From assembly GCF_026241095.1 (NCBI RefSeq), contig NZ_JAPFGB010000001.1:1-64000 (forward strand): a stretch of 64,000 nucleotides of DNA, written 5' to 3'. Below, piece after piece: positions 1 through 7,701 of this stretch (position 1 is the first letter of the stretch; every line of letters starts with the position of its first letter). Made by a program: the position numbers and the translations under genes. The notes beneath the pieces are model-generated. The model made no database searches. It worked only from the letters and a program-made list of their open reading frames with translations, and was not told the DNA's origin. Source of the stretch: Saccharopolyspora sp. NFXS83. Its GTDB lineage: Bacteria; Actinomycetota; Actinomycetes; Mycobacteriales; Pseudonocardiaceae.

Positions 1-282
1 CGCTGAGAACCCGCGGGTGGTCGGCTTTTCGACGTGGGCTATGCGCTGGCGCGCATCCAGGCACGGCCTTCGGCCGCGAGGCAGGCGGGCTTCGCCGCCC
101 ACTGCACGGCCTTCGGCCGCAAGGCACGGCTTCGCCGCAAGGCACGGCTTCGCCGCGAGGCAGGCGGGCTTCGCCGCCCACTGCACGGCTGCGCTGCTTA
201 CTTCTTGGCCTTCGGCCGGGACGCGGGCCTGTTCGCTGTGCAGGGCACGGCTTTGCCGGTCTTCGTGGGATTCGCCGTGGGG
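1..282 (-). repeat. Partial copy of a dispersed hairpin repeat with GC-rich tandem tail
   Basis: The window opens inside the 3' part of the dispersed repeat found complete at 44045-44288. Bases 1-65 match, on the opposite strand, the hairpin edge (GCTGAGAACCCGC, GGTGGTC) and the following spacer of that copy. Beyond it lies a tail of short repeats: a 37-bp unit occurs at 74-110 and again at 153-189, and an 18-bp unit is tandem at 121-138 and 139-156. Translations of this stretch are low-complexity (repeated GFAARH) in every frame, so I read no gene here. Confidence 0.75.
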
Positions 283-750
283 TCAGATGGTGGGGCGGAC
301 CACTAGGACTGGGCAGGCCGCGTGGCGGACGCATTGTTCGGCTACCGAGCCCAGCAGGAGGCCGGCGAAGCCGCCGCGGCCTCGGTGACCCACCACCAGG
401 AGGTCTGCGCCTCGGGACGCTGAGAGCAGGGCCTGGGGCGAGGGGGAGTGCACGATGTGGCGCTGGATCGGGACGGGCGGGGTCTCGCCCAGGTGGTCTC
501 GGACGATCATCTCCGTGGACTCGTCCACCGACTGCTGGTAGGCGTCCATGCTCGGCACCGCCCCGGGCGGGCAGTCCGCGGGCCGCGGCGCGGTGCGCAT
601 GCTCCACGCCCGGACCACGTGCAGCGCTCCGCTGCGCAGGTTCGCCTCGTGTGCCGCGACCTCCAGCGCGCGCAGCGACGACGGAGATCCGTCGAGGCCG
701 ACGGCGACACCGCCGTCGAGCTCGACCCGCTGCACTGTGCGTTCCACCAC
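283..750 (-). CDS. Universal stress protein (UspA family)
   Basis: Single-domain cytosolic universal stress protein of 155 residues, the usual length for one Usp domain. The N-terminal beta strand with the nucleotide-contacting Asp is at VAVGLDGS (about 15-22). The ATP-binding signature G-x2-G-x9-G-S is complete at residues 121-135, followed by the closing strand PVLVVRP, so it belongs to the ATP-binding class. The start is GTG at 750, just behind GAGGAGGTG and GGAGG; the adjacent GTG would shorten it by one residue. It stands alone, with the repeat downstream and a divergent hypothetical gene upstream. Members of this family in actinobacteria often respond to hypoxia or stationary phase; nothing here shows which signal applies. 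Confidence 0.93.
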   Translation of the reverse strand: MVERTVQRVELDGGVAVGLDGSPSSLRALEVAAHEANLRSGALHVVRAWSMRTAPRPADCPPGAVPSMDAYQQSVDESTEMIVRDHLGETPPVPIQRHIVHSPSPQALLSASRGADLLVVGHRGRGGFAGLLLGSVAEQCVRHAACPVLVVRPTI

Positions 751-970
751 ACCTCCACTTCACCTCCTCGCGCCCCTGCTGTCGACCCGGGCACTCGAAC
801 GAGTCCGATATGTGATGATTCGCGGCTAGGGTCGAGAACTTCACATGATCGATGCACTGTGGTAATGCATAGGTAGGACGCGTGTTTCCACACCAACGCC
901 GCTGAGGTGCATGCGCCACGACGACCGCCACAGCGGTTCGCGTGAGTTCCCAACAGCAGATAGGTGGGTC

Positions 971-1540
971 ATGGTCCATTCGACCGAGTGCTCGCCGGAG
1001 CGGCGCAACCCGCTGCTGAACCGGCGTTCCCAGACCGATGTCCAACTGGTGGCCGTGCCGCGGCTGGAGTGGTCACTGGCCACCGAAGCGCACCCGACCG
1101 TCGCCGAAGCCGCCGCGCCCGCCTCGATGCGCCGCAGCTGGATCCACACCGCTCCCGAGCAGAAGGTGCTCGAGCTCTATCGGAAGCTGCACGGGTCCGC
1201 GAGCAGGCTGCCCGCGCCGTGGTGGCTGCGCGCGCTGGACCGCGGCGAGCTCGCCTCCCGCGAGGAGGGCTTCGCCCTCGAAGACGACGTGCACCGGCTG
1301 CTGGCCGGTCGCGGCGGCTGGTTCTTCGTGCCCTGGGCGGGCGTCGGCGAGACCGGGTACTGGGAGTACGGGCCCTCCGAACGCGGGACCCGGCACGCCC
1401 CCACGACGGTGGCGCTCACCGACCGGCACTCCGGCTGGATCCACGTGGTCGCCGCCTACACCGACGGGCCGCCGCAGCCGTTGCCGCTGAGCGGTCCCGA
1501 CGGCTTGCTCGCCGCGCTTCCGGTCGTCGAATCCTGGTAG
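971..1540 (+). CDS. Conserved hypothetical protein, about 189 aa
   Basis: I do not recognise the family. The protein is soluble and mixed-charge, without signal peptide or membrane segment. Its second half is rich in aromatic residues (GGWFFVPWAGVGETGYWEYGP at about 119-139, split here as GGWFFVPWAG then VGETGYWEYGP) and ends in a Pro/Leu-rich tail finishing ESW. The ATG at 971 is chosen because AGGTGGG lies just upstream; an in-frame ATG at 911 would add 20 low-quality residues. G/C-ending codons are the rule, so the frame looks real. It is 36 bp upstream of trmB on the same strand and could be cotranscribed with it. Confidence 0.7.
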   Translation: MVHSTECSPERRNPLLNRRSQTDVQLVAVPRLEWSLATEAHPTVAEAAAPASMRRSWIHTAPEQKVLELYRKLHGSASRLPAPWWLRALDRGELASREEGFALEDDVHRLLAGRGGWFFVPWAGVGETGYWEYGPSERGTRHAPTTVALTDRHSGWIHVVAAYTDGPPQPLPLSGPDGLLAALPVVESW

Positions 1541-1576
1541 CCGCCCCGCCGGACGGGTTTGCGATACTGGTCCCCT

Positions 1577-2290
1577 GTGAGCACTTCTGACCAGCAGGTC
1601 CAGCATCGCCGCTCGATCGTGAGCTACGTCCAGCGCGGCGCTCGGATGACCGTCGGACAGCAGCGGGCGTGGGATCGGCACTGGTCCGCGATGGGCGACT
1701 CCGTCGACGCGCTGCCCCCGGGGCAGTTGGACACGGCCGCCTGGTTCGGCCGGACCGCGCCCGTCGTCCTGGAGATCGGCCCCGGCATGGGCGAGACGAC
1801 GGCGCAACTGGCCGCCGCCGCACCCGAGGTCGACCACTTGGCCGTCGAGGTCTACAAACCGGGCCTGGCGCAGCTGCTGCTGCGCGCCGAACACCTGGAG
1901 CTGGCCAACCTGCGGCTGCTGCGCGGCGACGCGGTGGTGCTGCTGCGGGAGCACTTCGAACCGGGCTCGCTGTCGGGGGTGCGGATCTTCTTCCCGGACC
2001 CGTGGCCGAAGAAGCGCCACCACAAGCGGCGGCTGGTGCAGCAGGAGACGGTGGAGCTGATCGCGTCCCGGCTCGCGCCGGGCGGGTTCGTGCACATGGC
2101 CACCGACTGGGAGAGCTACGCCGAGCAGATGCTCGAGGTGTGCTCGGCCGTACCGGAGCTGCGCAACCGGTACGCGGACGAGCCGGGCGGCTGGGCTCCC
2201 AGGCCGGAGTGGCGTCCCGTCACGAAGTTCGAGAACCGCGCCCACGACGAAGGCCGGGTCATCCACGACCTGATCTTCGAGCGGGCGTGA
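1577..2290 (+). CDS. trmB: tRNA (guanine-N7-)-methyltransferase
   Basis: SAM-dependent enzyme forming m7G46 in the variable loop of tRNAs. The Rossmann motif VLEIGPGMGE is near residues 64-73. The family hallmark FFPDPWPKKRHHKRR, which carries the catalytic Asp and the tRNA-contacting basic stretch, is near 137-151. The C-terminal TDWESYAEQM and the final TKFENRAHDEG segment are also typical. I use the GTG at 1577 (VSTSDQQ), giving 237 residues; an ATG at 1559 would add six residues with no ribosome site. The gene converges on the ABC-type ATPase gene, with 15 bp between their stops. Confidence 0.95.
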   Translation: MSTSDQQVQHRRSIVSYVQRGARMTVGQQRAWDRHWSAMGDSVDALPPGQLDTAAWFGRTAPVVLEIGPGMGETTAQLAAAAPEVDHLAVEVYKPGLAQLLLRAEHLELANLRLLRGDAVVLLREHFEPGSLSGVRIFFPDPWPKKRHHKRRLVQQETVELIASRLAPGGFVHMATDWESYAEQMLEVCSAVPELRNRYADEPGGWAPRPEWRPVTKFENRAHDEGRVIHDLIFERA

Positions 2291-2305
2291 ACCTCTCCGC
2301 GTTGA

Positions 2306-3028
2306 TCAAGCGGCGACCGGCAGGTCCAGGACGCCTTCGCTGAGCCGGACGGAGCGCCCCGCCCGCGTGTTGCGCACCGGGCGGGGGCGTTGCGCTCGGA
2401 CGGTGGACCGGGCCGGGCGCTGCGCCTGCACGGTGAGCGAAGGCTCCGCCGTCGCCAGCACCACCGCGATCCCCGCGGCGCGGGCGGTGTCGACGAGTTC
2501 GCCGATGGCGGACTCGGTGAGGGCGGGGTCGTCGGCGAAGATCACCTTCGGCCGGTGCGCCATGGCGCGGGCTACGGTCAGCCGCTGCACCTGAGCGGTG
2601 GAGAGCTGGCCGGGGAAGCGCTCCCGCATCCCGTCGAGGCCGAAGTCCCGCAGCACGCTCAGCGCGAGCGCCATCGCCTCCGCGCGACCGGTGCCCGCCA
2701 GCATCTGCGGCAGCGCGCAGTTCTCCTGGGCGTTGAGCTCGGGAACCAGCATCCCGTCGCCGAACACGAACCCGAAGTCGCGCCGGCGCACCTCGCTCAG
2801 CTCGTGGTCGGTGAGCCGGTCCAGGCGCACCCCGTCGAGCAGCACCGCCCCCTCGTCGGGGCGGCGCAGGCCGGCGAGCGCGTGCAGCAGCGCCGTCCGG
2901 GCCTCCGGGGACGGTCCGTCGAGCGCGGCGACCGCGCCGGGCGCCACGGTGAAGTCCACTCCGAACAGCTGCGGCAGCGTGGTCAGGTTCCGCGCCTCCA
3001 GCAGTGGTGCCGTCGATGCAGTCGACAC
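2306..3028 (-). CDS. ABC-type ATPase domain protein with degenerate nucleotide-binding motifs
   Basis: A 240-residue protein with the overall plan of an ABC transporter ATPase of the LolD/MacB type. The core motifs are altered. The Walker A region reads LDGPSPEARTALLHALAG and lacks the GxGK(S/T) lysine. The signature is LSTAQVQRL instead of LSGGQ. Walker B ends VIFADDPAL, with Asp where the catalytic Glu normally sits. Strand and helix spacing is otherwise normal (LLDGVRLDRL, then the Q-loop region FGFVFGDGML). The GTG at 3028 is chosen because GAGAGGAG lies seven bases before it. No permease gene is adjacent. It is probably a non-hydrolysing paralogue or regulatory subunit; a decaying gene is possible, but the frame is intact. 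Confidence 0.75.
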   Translation of the reverse strand: MSTASTAPLLEARNLTTLPQLFGVDFTVAPGAVAALDGPSPEARTALLHALAGLRRPDEGAVLLDGVRLDRLTDHELSEVRRRDFGFVFGDGMLVPELNAQENCALPQMLAGTGRAEAMALALSVLRDFGLDGMRERFPGQLSTAQVQRLTVARAMAHRPKVIFADDPALTESAIGELVDTARAAGIAVVLATAEPSLTVQAQRPARSTVRAQRPRPVRNTRAGRSVRLSEGVLDLPVAA

Positions 3029-3118
3029 TGTCCGCTCCTCTCGCCTGCCGGTTCGCACCGGATCGCCACTGGGTGTGGAGGAACCTTCTCGTGAGCGAGT
3101 GGTTCGGTGCGTCGGACG

Positions 3119-3132
3119 GAGGGACATCCCTC
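3119..3132. promoter_or_regulatory. Short inverted repeat between divergent genes
   Basis: GAGGGA-CA-TCCCTC, a perfect 6-bp inverted repeat, lies in the 178-bp gap between the divergent ATPase-like gene and the histidine kinase. Its position, 75 bp before the kinase start, suits an operator, but no regulator can be assigned from sequence. Confidence 0.3.
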
Positions 3133-3206
3133 GTCGACCGATCGGCCATGCCTTTCGAGCCGTTCGGCCAAGCCGTGCGGCGCTCGCCGGGGATTAGGGT
3201 CGCGGC

Positions 3207-4925
3207 GTGAGCTCCAGCCCGACGCCCCCCTCGTTGGCGCAGCGACTCAGTCGTCTCGTGCGGGCGCAATGGGTCCTCGCCACGCTGATGACGTTGCTGT
3301 GCTGCGCGGACATCGCGTTCGCCGTGCAGCGCGGCGGCACCGAAGTGCTCGCCCTGCCGGGGGCCGCGCTGCTCGCCCTGCTGGCGGTGCGGGGGCGGTC
3401 GCATCCGGCGCTGTGCGGGGTGGCCGCGGCGGCGGTGCTGGTGCTGTCGTCGGGGCTGCTCCGGGTGGCCGGTGCCGAGCCGCACTCGCTGGGGATGGGC
3501 GCGATCCTGCCCACCGAGAACGCGGCGGGCGTGCTGCTGGTGCTGTTCGCGCACCGGCGGCTGCCGCCGGTGAAGGCGCTGCCGATCACCGCGGCCCTGG
3601 TGGCGGCCTGCCTGGTCTCGCTGTACGTCCGCACTCCGACGCCGGATACGACGACCCTCGCATTCGGCGTGCTGCAGCTGCTGCTGGCCATGGGCACCGG
3701 GACCTACCTGCGCGGTTGGCAGTTCACGGCCGCGCGGACGCCGCTGCTGGAGCTGTTCGGCCGCCAGTGGCCGATGATCGCCGCGCTGTCGGTGCTGGTG
3801 TTCGCGGAAGCCACCGCCTACCTGCAGGACGGCCCCGGCGCGATCGCCATGCTGCTGGGCGCGCTGGTGCTGGCGGTGCTCGCGGTGATCGCGCCGCTGC
3901 GCCCGGTGGAGGCCGCGCTGCTGGGCTCCAGCGCGCTGGCGTGCATGGGCGTGCTGAACGTGCTGATCCGGGCCGACCGGACGAACTCGTCGATCCTGCC
4001 GCCGCTGCCGATCACCGCCACCGCCGCCGGGATGCTGCTGATGGCGTACCTGGTCCGGTACGCCGCGCGCCGGAAGGCGTGGATCGGTGGTTCCGCGCTG
4101 GTCGGTGCCGTGCTGGTCGCGGTGTTCCTCGACTGGGTGCAGAAGGACCGGCCGGATATCACCGCCGGGATGCAGATCCTCGCGTTCGGCGGGTTGCTGC
4201 TGGCGCTGTCGGTCGGTTCGGGCGTGTACTTCCGGACCCGCGACGGGGAGCGGACGCGGACGGTGGAGACGGCGGTGGAGCAGGCCCAGCAGGCGGAACG
4301 GCTGGCGCTGGCGCGGGAACTGCACGACGTCGTCGCCCACCACGTCACCGGAATCGTGGTGCAGGCGCAGGCCGCGCAGATGGTGGCCGCGCAGAAACCG
4401 GAGGCCGCCGCCGAAGCGATGGAGCGCATCGCCAGCAGCGGCACCGAGGCGCTGGTCGCGATGCGCAGGCTCGTGGCGAGCATGCGCGGCGCGGAACCCG
4501 CCGGAACCAGCGGCGCCACCGAGCAGGCCACCACCGACCTGGCCGCCGACCTCACGTCCTTGGCGGAGGGCGCGGGGCCGAAGGTGCGGCTGCTGCTCGA
4601 CATCGGCCGCGAGGTGCCCCAGGAGGTGGCGCGCTCCGCGTTGCGGCTGGTGCAGGAGTCGTTGACGAACGCGGGCAAGCACGCCCCGGACGCCACCGAG
4701 ATCCTCGTGTCGGTGCGGTCCCCGCAGGAGCACCTGCACGTCCGCATCACCGACAACGGTTCCGGCAGGCGCACCGCACCGGTCGGCGGCTCCGGAGGAT
4801 ACGGTCTCGTCGGCATGCGCGAGCGCATCGAGTTGCTCGGCGGCCGGTTCAGCGCGGGCCCCGGTGAGGGCACCGGCTGGCGGGTCGAAGCGTGGCTGCC
4901 GCTGGCCGAACGCGCGGCCGGGTGA
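3207..4925 (+). CDS. NarL-type sensor histidine kinase
   Basis: Membrane sensor kinase of 572 residues. The N-terminal 350 or so residues hold many hydrophobic segments (roughly eight to ten) with short loops and no large extracellular domain, so the signal is probably sensed in or at the membrane. A cytosolic HisKA_3 dimerisation domain carries the phospho-acceptor box ELHDVVAHH near 371-379. The HATPase follows with N-box VQESLTNAGKH near 480 and G-boxes DNGSGR near 516 and GGYGLVGMRERI near 530. The start is GTG at 3207. The response regulator gene begins 35 bp after the stop, so the two form one operon. Confidence 0.93.
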   Translation: MSSSPTPPSLAQRLSRLVRAQWVLATLMTLLCCADIAFAVQRGGTEVLALPGAALLALLAVRGRSHPALCGVAAAAVLVLSSGLLRVAGAEPHSLGMGAILPTENAAGVLLVLFAHRRLPPVKALPITAALVAACLVSLYVRTPTPDTTTLAFGVLQLLLAMGTGTYLRGWQFTAARTPLLELFGRQWPMIAALSVLVFAEATAYLQDGPGAIAMLLGALVLAVLAVIAPLRPVEAALLGSSALACMGVLNVLIRADRTNSSILPPLPITATAAGMLLMAYLVRYAARRKAWIGGSALVGAVLVAVFLDWVQKDRPDITAGMQILAFGGLLLALSVGSGVYFRTRDGERTRTVETAVEQAQQAERLALARELHDVVAHHVTGIVVQAQAAQMVAAQKPEAAAEAMERIASSGTEALVAMRRLVASMRGAEPAGTSGATEQATTDLAADLTSLAEGAGPKVRLLLDIGREVPQEVARSALRLVQESLTNAGKHAPDATEILVSVRSPQEHLHVRITDNGSGRRTAPVGGSGGYGLVGMRERIELLGGRFSAGPGEGTGWRVEAWLPLAERAAG

Positions 4926-4960
4926 GTGCGCGCGTGGGGCACGACGAGGAGGATGGACCG

Positions 4961-5620
4961 ATGATCCGGGTGCTGATCGCGGACGATCAGGAGATGGTGC
5001 GGGCCGGTTTCCGGATGATCCTGGAGTCGCAGGACTCCATCGAAGTCGTCGCCGACGTCGCGAACGGGCTGGACGCGGTGAGCCGCGCCAAGGAGCTGCG
5101 CCCCGACGTGTGCCTGATGGACATCCGGATGCCCGGCCTGGACGGCCTGGAGGCCACCAAGCAGCTCGCCGGCCCGGACGTGGCCGACCCGATCAAGGTC
5201 GTCGTGGTGACCACCTTCGACCTCGACGACTACGTGGCTTCGGCGTTGGCGAACGGTGCCAGCGGATTCTTGCTCAAGGACGCCGGTCCGGCGCTGCTGA
5301 TCGAGGCGATCCACGCCGCGTCGCGCGGGGACGCCCTGGTGTCGCCGCAGATCACGGTGCGGCTGCTGAAGCACTTCGCGAAGCCGCCGGAACGTCCGCG
5401 CCGCACCGTGGAACCGCTGCGGGACGCGCTCACGGAGCGGGAGCTCGACGTGGTCCGGGCGACGGCGCGCGGGCTGACCAACGTCGAGATCGGCGCGGAG
5501 CTGTTCATGTCGTTGTCCACCGTGAAGACCCACTTGGCCGCGGCCCAGAACAAGATCGGCGCTCGCAACCGCGTCGAGACGGCGTCGTGGGCGTGGCGCA
5601 GCGGCCTCATGGAGGACTGA
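4961..5620 (+). CDS. LuxR/NarL-family response regulator
   Basis: Partner of the kinase just upstream. The receiver domain starts MIRVLIADDQ with the acidic pair at D8-D9. The phospho-acceptor is D54 (CLMDIRMPG), and the conserved Lys lies in FLLKDAGP. A NarL/LuxR helix-turn-helix occupies about 155-205 (LTERELDVVRATARG and STVKTHLAAA). The ATG at 4961 follows GAGGAGGATGG and gives the standard length of 219 residues; the frame stays open further upstream but lacks family similarity there. Targets are unknown. The sequence shows no obvious binding site next to the pair. Confidence 0.95.
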   Translation: MIRVLIADDQEMVRAGFRMILESQDSIEVVADVANGLDAVSRAKELRPDVCLMDIRMPGLDGLEATKQLAGPDVADPIKVVVVTTFDLDDYVASALANGASGFLLKDAGPALLIEAIHAASRGDALVSPQITVRLLKHFAKPPERPRRTVEPLRDALTERELDVVRATARGLTNVEIGAELFMSLSTVKTHLAAAQNKIGARNRVETASWAWRSGLMED

Positions 5621-5710
5621 TTGCCGCCCGGTGCGGGTGATCCGTCCACCTCGCGGACCCGCTGTCCGCCGCGGTTCCGGGGCCGCCGGCCGCTGCGGCA
5701 GAATGCGTCC

Positions 5711-7042
5711 ATGTCGACCGCTCTGCGCCTGCACGCCCCCATAGCCGTTCCCTGCGACGCCACCGGTTCGGTGATCCGCGACGCCGTGGTGGACGTGGAC
5801 GAGCAGGGGCGGGTGAGCTACTGCGGTCCCCGCGAGGGCGCGCCGCCGCGCGCGCAGGAGACCGAGGTTCGCGACTGCGGCGGCATCCTGCTGCCCGGCC
5901 TGATCAACGCGCACGCGCACAGCCCGATGACGCTGCTGCGCGGCATGGGCGGCGACCTGCCGCTGCTGCGCTGGCTGCGCGAGGTGATCTGGCCCGCGGA
6001 GGCTCGGCTGCGGCCCGGCGACATCCGCGCGGGCATGGAGCTCGGCGCTGTGGAGATGCTGCGCGCCGGGGTCACCACGAGCGCCGAGATGTACTTCTCC
6101 GGTGAGTCGGTGGCGGAGGCGGTGCTGGCCGTCGGGTCCCGCGTGGTGCTGGCCCCGGCAGTGATCTCCACACCGGACCTGGAGGGCATGGGTTCGTGGC
6201 AGGGCATGGTCGACGACATCAGCAAGTGGATCGACGCCGACGGCACCCGCTTCGGCCCGGCGGAGCGCGTGGAACTGGGCTACGGCGCGCATTCCGCGTA
6301 CACGCTGCCGCCGGAGGCGCTGCGGTTCATCGGTGAGTCCGCCCAGCAGCGCGACGCGCTGGTGCAGGTCCACGTCGCCGAGGCCGCCGACGAGGACCGG
6401 GAGCAGCGGGAGAAGTTCGGTTCGGTCCCGGCCCTGCTCGACGAGGTGGGGATGCTGGACGGCCGGGTGCTCGCCGCGCACTGCGTGCACCTGTCCGACG
6501 CCGACATCGCGCTGTTCGCAAGCAAGGGCACCGGCATCGCGCACTGCCCCGGTTCCAACGCGAAGCTCGCCTCCGGCACCGCGCGGCTCGTCGACATGCT
6601 CGCCGCCGGCATCCCGGTCGGCCTGGGCACCGACGGGCCGTCCAGCAACGACGACCTGGACCTGTGGGAGGAGGTGCAGCTGGCGGGCATGCTCGCTCGA
6701 CTGTCCACAGGGGACGCGACCGCGCTGAGCGCGCGCAGCGCGCTGCTCGCGGCGACCCGCGGCGGGGCGGCGGCGCTGCACCGCGACGACATCGGCGCGC
6801 TGGAACCGGGCCGGTGGGCCGACATCGTGCACTTGGACGTGGACAACCCGGCGTTCGCGACCGGCCTCGACACCCCCGACGAGCAGCTGCTGTCGAACCT
6901 GGTGTGGGCGGCGGGTTCGCGCTGCGTGCGCGACGTGTGGGTGGCGGGCACCGAGGTGCTGCACGACCGCGAACCGACCCGGGTCGACCGCCGCGCCGTC
7001 CAGGCCGCGGCCCGCACGGCGTCCCAGCACGTCCGCGGCTGA
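5711..7042 (+). CDS. Amidohydrolase (TrzA/AtzA, SsnA/MtaD-like)
   Basis: Cytosolic metal-dependent deaminase or chlorohydrolase-type enzyme of 443 residues. The metal ligands are HAH at 68-70 after the LLPGLIN strand, His in QVHVAEA, His in AAHCVHL, and Asp in GLGTDGPSSN near 306. The beta-sandwich halves are present at the two ends (APIAVPCDATG and VWVAGTEVLHD). Family members act on S-adenosylhomocysteine, guanine, cytosine or triazines; the exact substrate cannot be read here. The start is the ATG at 5711, opening MSTALRLHAP; the ribosome site is weak. A DJ-1-family gene follows after 38 bp on the same strand, so they may form an operon for nitrogen-containing small molecules. Confidence 0.85.
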   Translation: MSTALRLHAPIAVPCDATGSVIRDAVVDVDEQGRVSYCGPREGAPPRAQETEVRDCGGILLPGLINAHAHSPMTLLRGMGGDLPLLRWLREVIWPAEARLRPGDIRAGMELGAVEMLRAGVTTSAEMYFSGESVAEAVLAVGSRVVLAPAVISTPDLEGMGSWQGMVDDISKWIDADGTRFGPAERVELGYGAHSAYTLPPEALRFIGESAQQRDALVQVHVAEAADEDREQREKFGSVPALLDEVGMLDGRVLAAHCVHLSDADIALFASKGTGIAHCPGSNAKLASGTARLVDMLAAGIPVGLGTDGPSSNDDLDLWEEVQLAGMLARLSTGDATALSARSALLAATRGGAAALHRDDIGALEPGRWADIVHLDVDNPAFATGLDTPDEQLLSNLVWAAGSRCVRDVWVAGTEVLHDREPTRVDRRAVQAAARTASQHVRG

Positions 7043-7080
7043 TCTCGGGAACGACGGCCGGCGAGGATCGAGGCGGCACC

Positions 7081-7671
7081 ATGACCAGGCACATCGGCAT
7101 CCTGCTGTTCCCCGGCGTCGAAGAGCTCGACGCGATCGGCCCGTGGGAGGTGCTGTCCTTCTGGACCCGCGGCTTCCCCGACGACGGCTACGCGGTCTCG
7201 ACGGTCTCCCGCGACGGCGGGCCGGTCGAGTGCGCCAAGGGCCTCACCGTCTCCGCCGGGCACTCCTTCGCCGACGCCCCCGAGTTCGAGGTGCTGCTGC
7301 ACCCCGGAGGTCAGGGCACCCGGCCGATGCTCGGCGATGAGCAGCACCTCGCCTGGGTGCGCGAGCAGCGCGCAGCGGTGCCGCTGATGACCAGCGTGTG
7401 CACCGGATCGCTGGTGTACGCCGCCGCCGGTCTGCTCGGCGGGCGGCCCGCCACCACGCATTGGCGTTCGCTGGAGCTGCTCGCCGAACTCGACCCGACC
7501 ATCGAGGTGCGCGCCGAGGACCGCTTCGTCGACGACGGCGACGTGATCACCTCGGCGGGCGTCTCGGCGGGCATCGACATGGCGCTGCACCTCGTCGCCC
7601 GGCTCGCGGGAACGTCCAGGGCGCGTGAGGTCCGCCGCGGCATCGAGTACGACCCGCAGCCCCCGATCTGA
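7081..7671 (+). CDS. DJ-1/PfpI protein resembling isonitrile hydratase
   Basis: A 196-residue class I glutamine-amidotransferase-like fold. The nucleophilic-elbow Cys is C107 in SVCTGS, followed by T108, and an Asp at D17 lies in EELDAIGPWE. In Pseudomonas isonitrile hydratase the catalytic residues are also an N-terminal Asp and a Cys-Thr pair, so isonitrile hydration or a related cyclic-nitrile or imidate reaction is a fair guess. The other possibility is a chaperone or glyoxalase-type DJ-1 protein; the segment THWRSLELLAEL favours the hydratase/AraC-type branch. The ATG at 7081 follows GAGGCGGCACC. The stop faces the oppositely oriented FAD oxidase, 30 bp away. Confidence 0.8.
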   Translation: MTRHIGILLFPGVEELDAIGPWEVLSFWTRGFPDDGYAVSTVSRDGGPVECAKGLTVSAGHSFADAPEFEVLLHPGGQGTRPMLGDEQHLAWVREQRAAVPLMTSVCTGSLVYAAAGLLGGRPATTHWRSLELLAELDPTIEVRAEDRFVDDGDVITSAGVSAGIDMALHLVARLAGTSRAREVRRGIEYDPQPPI

Positions 7672-7701
7672 TCGCCGCTGAGGCGGGTCCGCGAGGGGTC
7701 G

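Noticed and set aside
74-189. Possible CRISPR-like direct repeats
   Set aside because: The units are abutting or overlap each other, with no unique spacers of constant length and no cas genes. They belong to the tail of the dispersed element.
17-388. Plus-strand frames in the repeat tail at the window start
   Set aside because: The translations are pure repeats of GFAARH-like units from tandem DNA, overlap the end of the universal stress gene on the other strand, and lack a ribosome site.
2259-7030. Very long minus-strand open frames (826 and 1070 codons) opposite the histidine kinase, response regulator and amidohydrolase genes
   Set aside because: They are Arg/Ala/Pro/His-rich, match no family, and lie antisense to well-supported genes. 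Such frames are a by-product of G/C-ending codons on the other strand.
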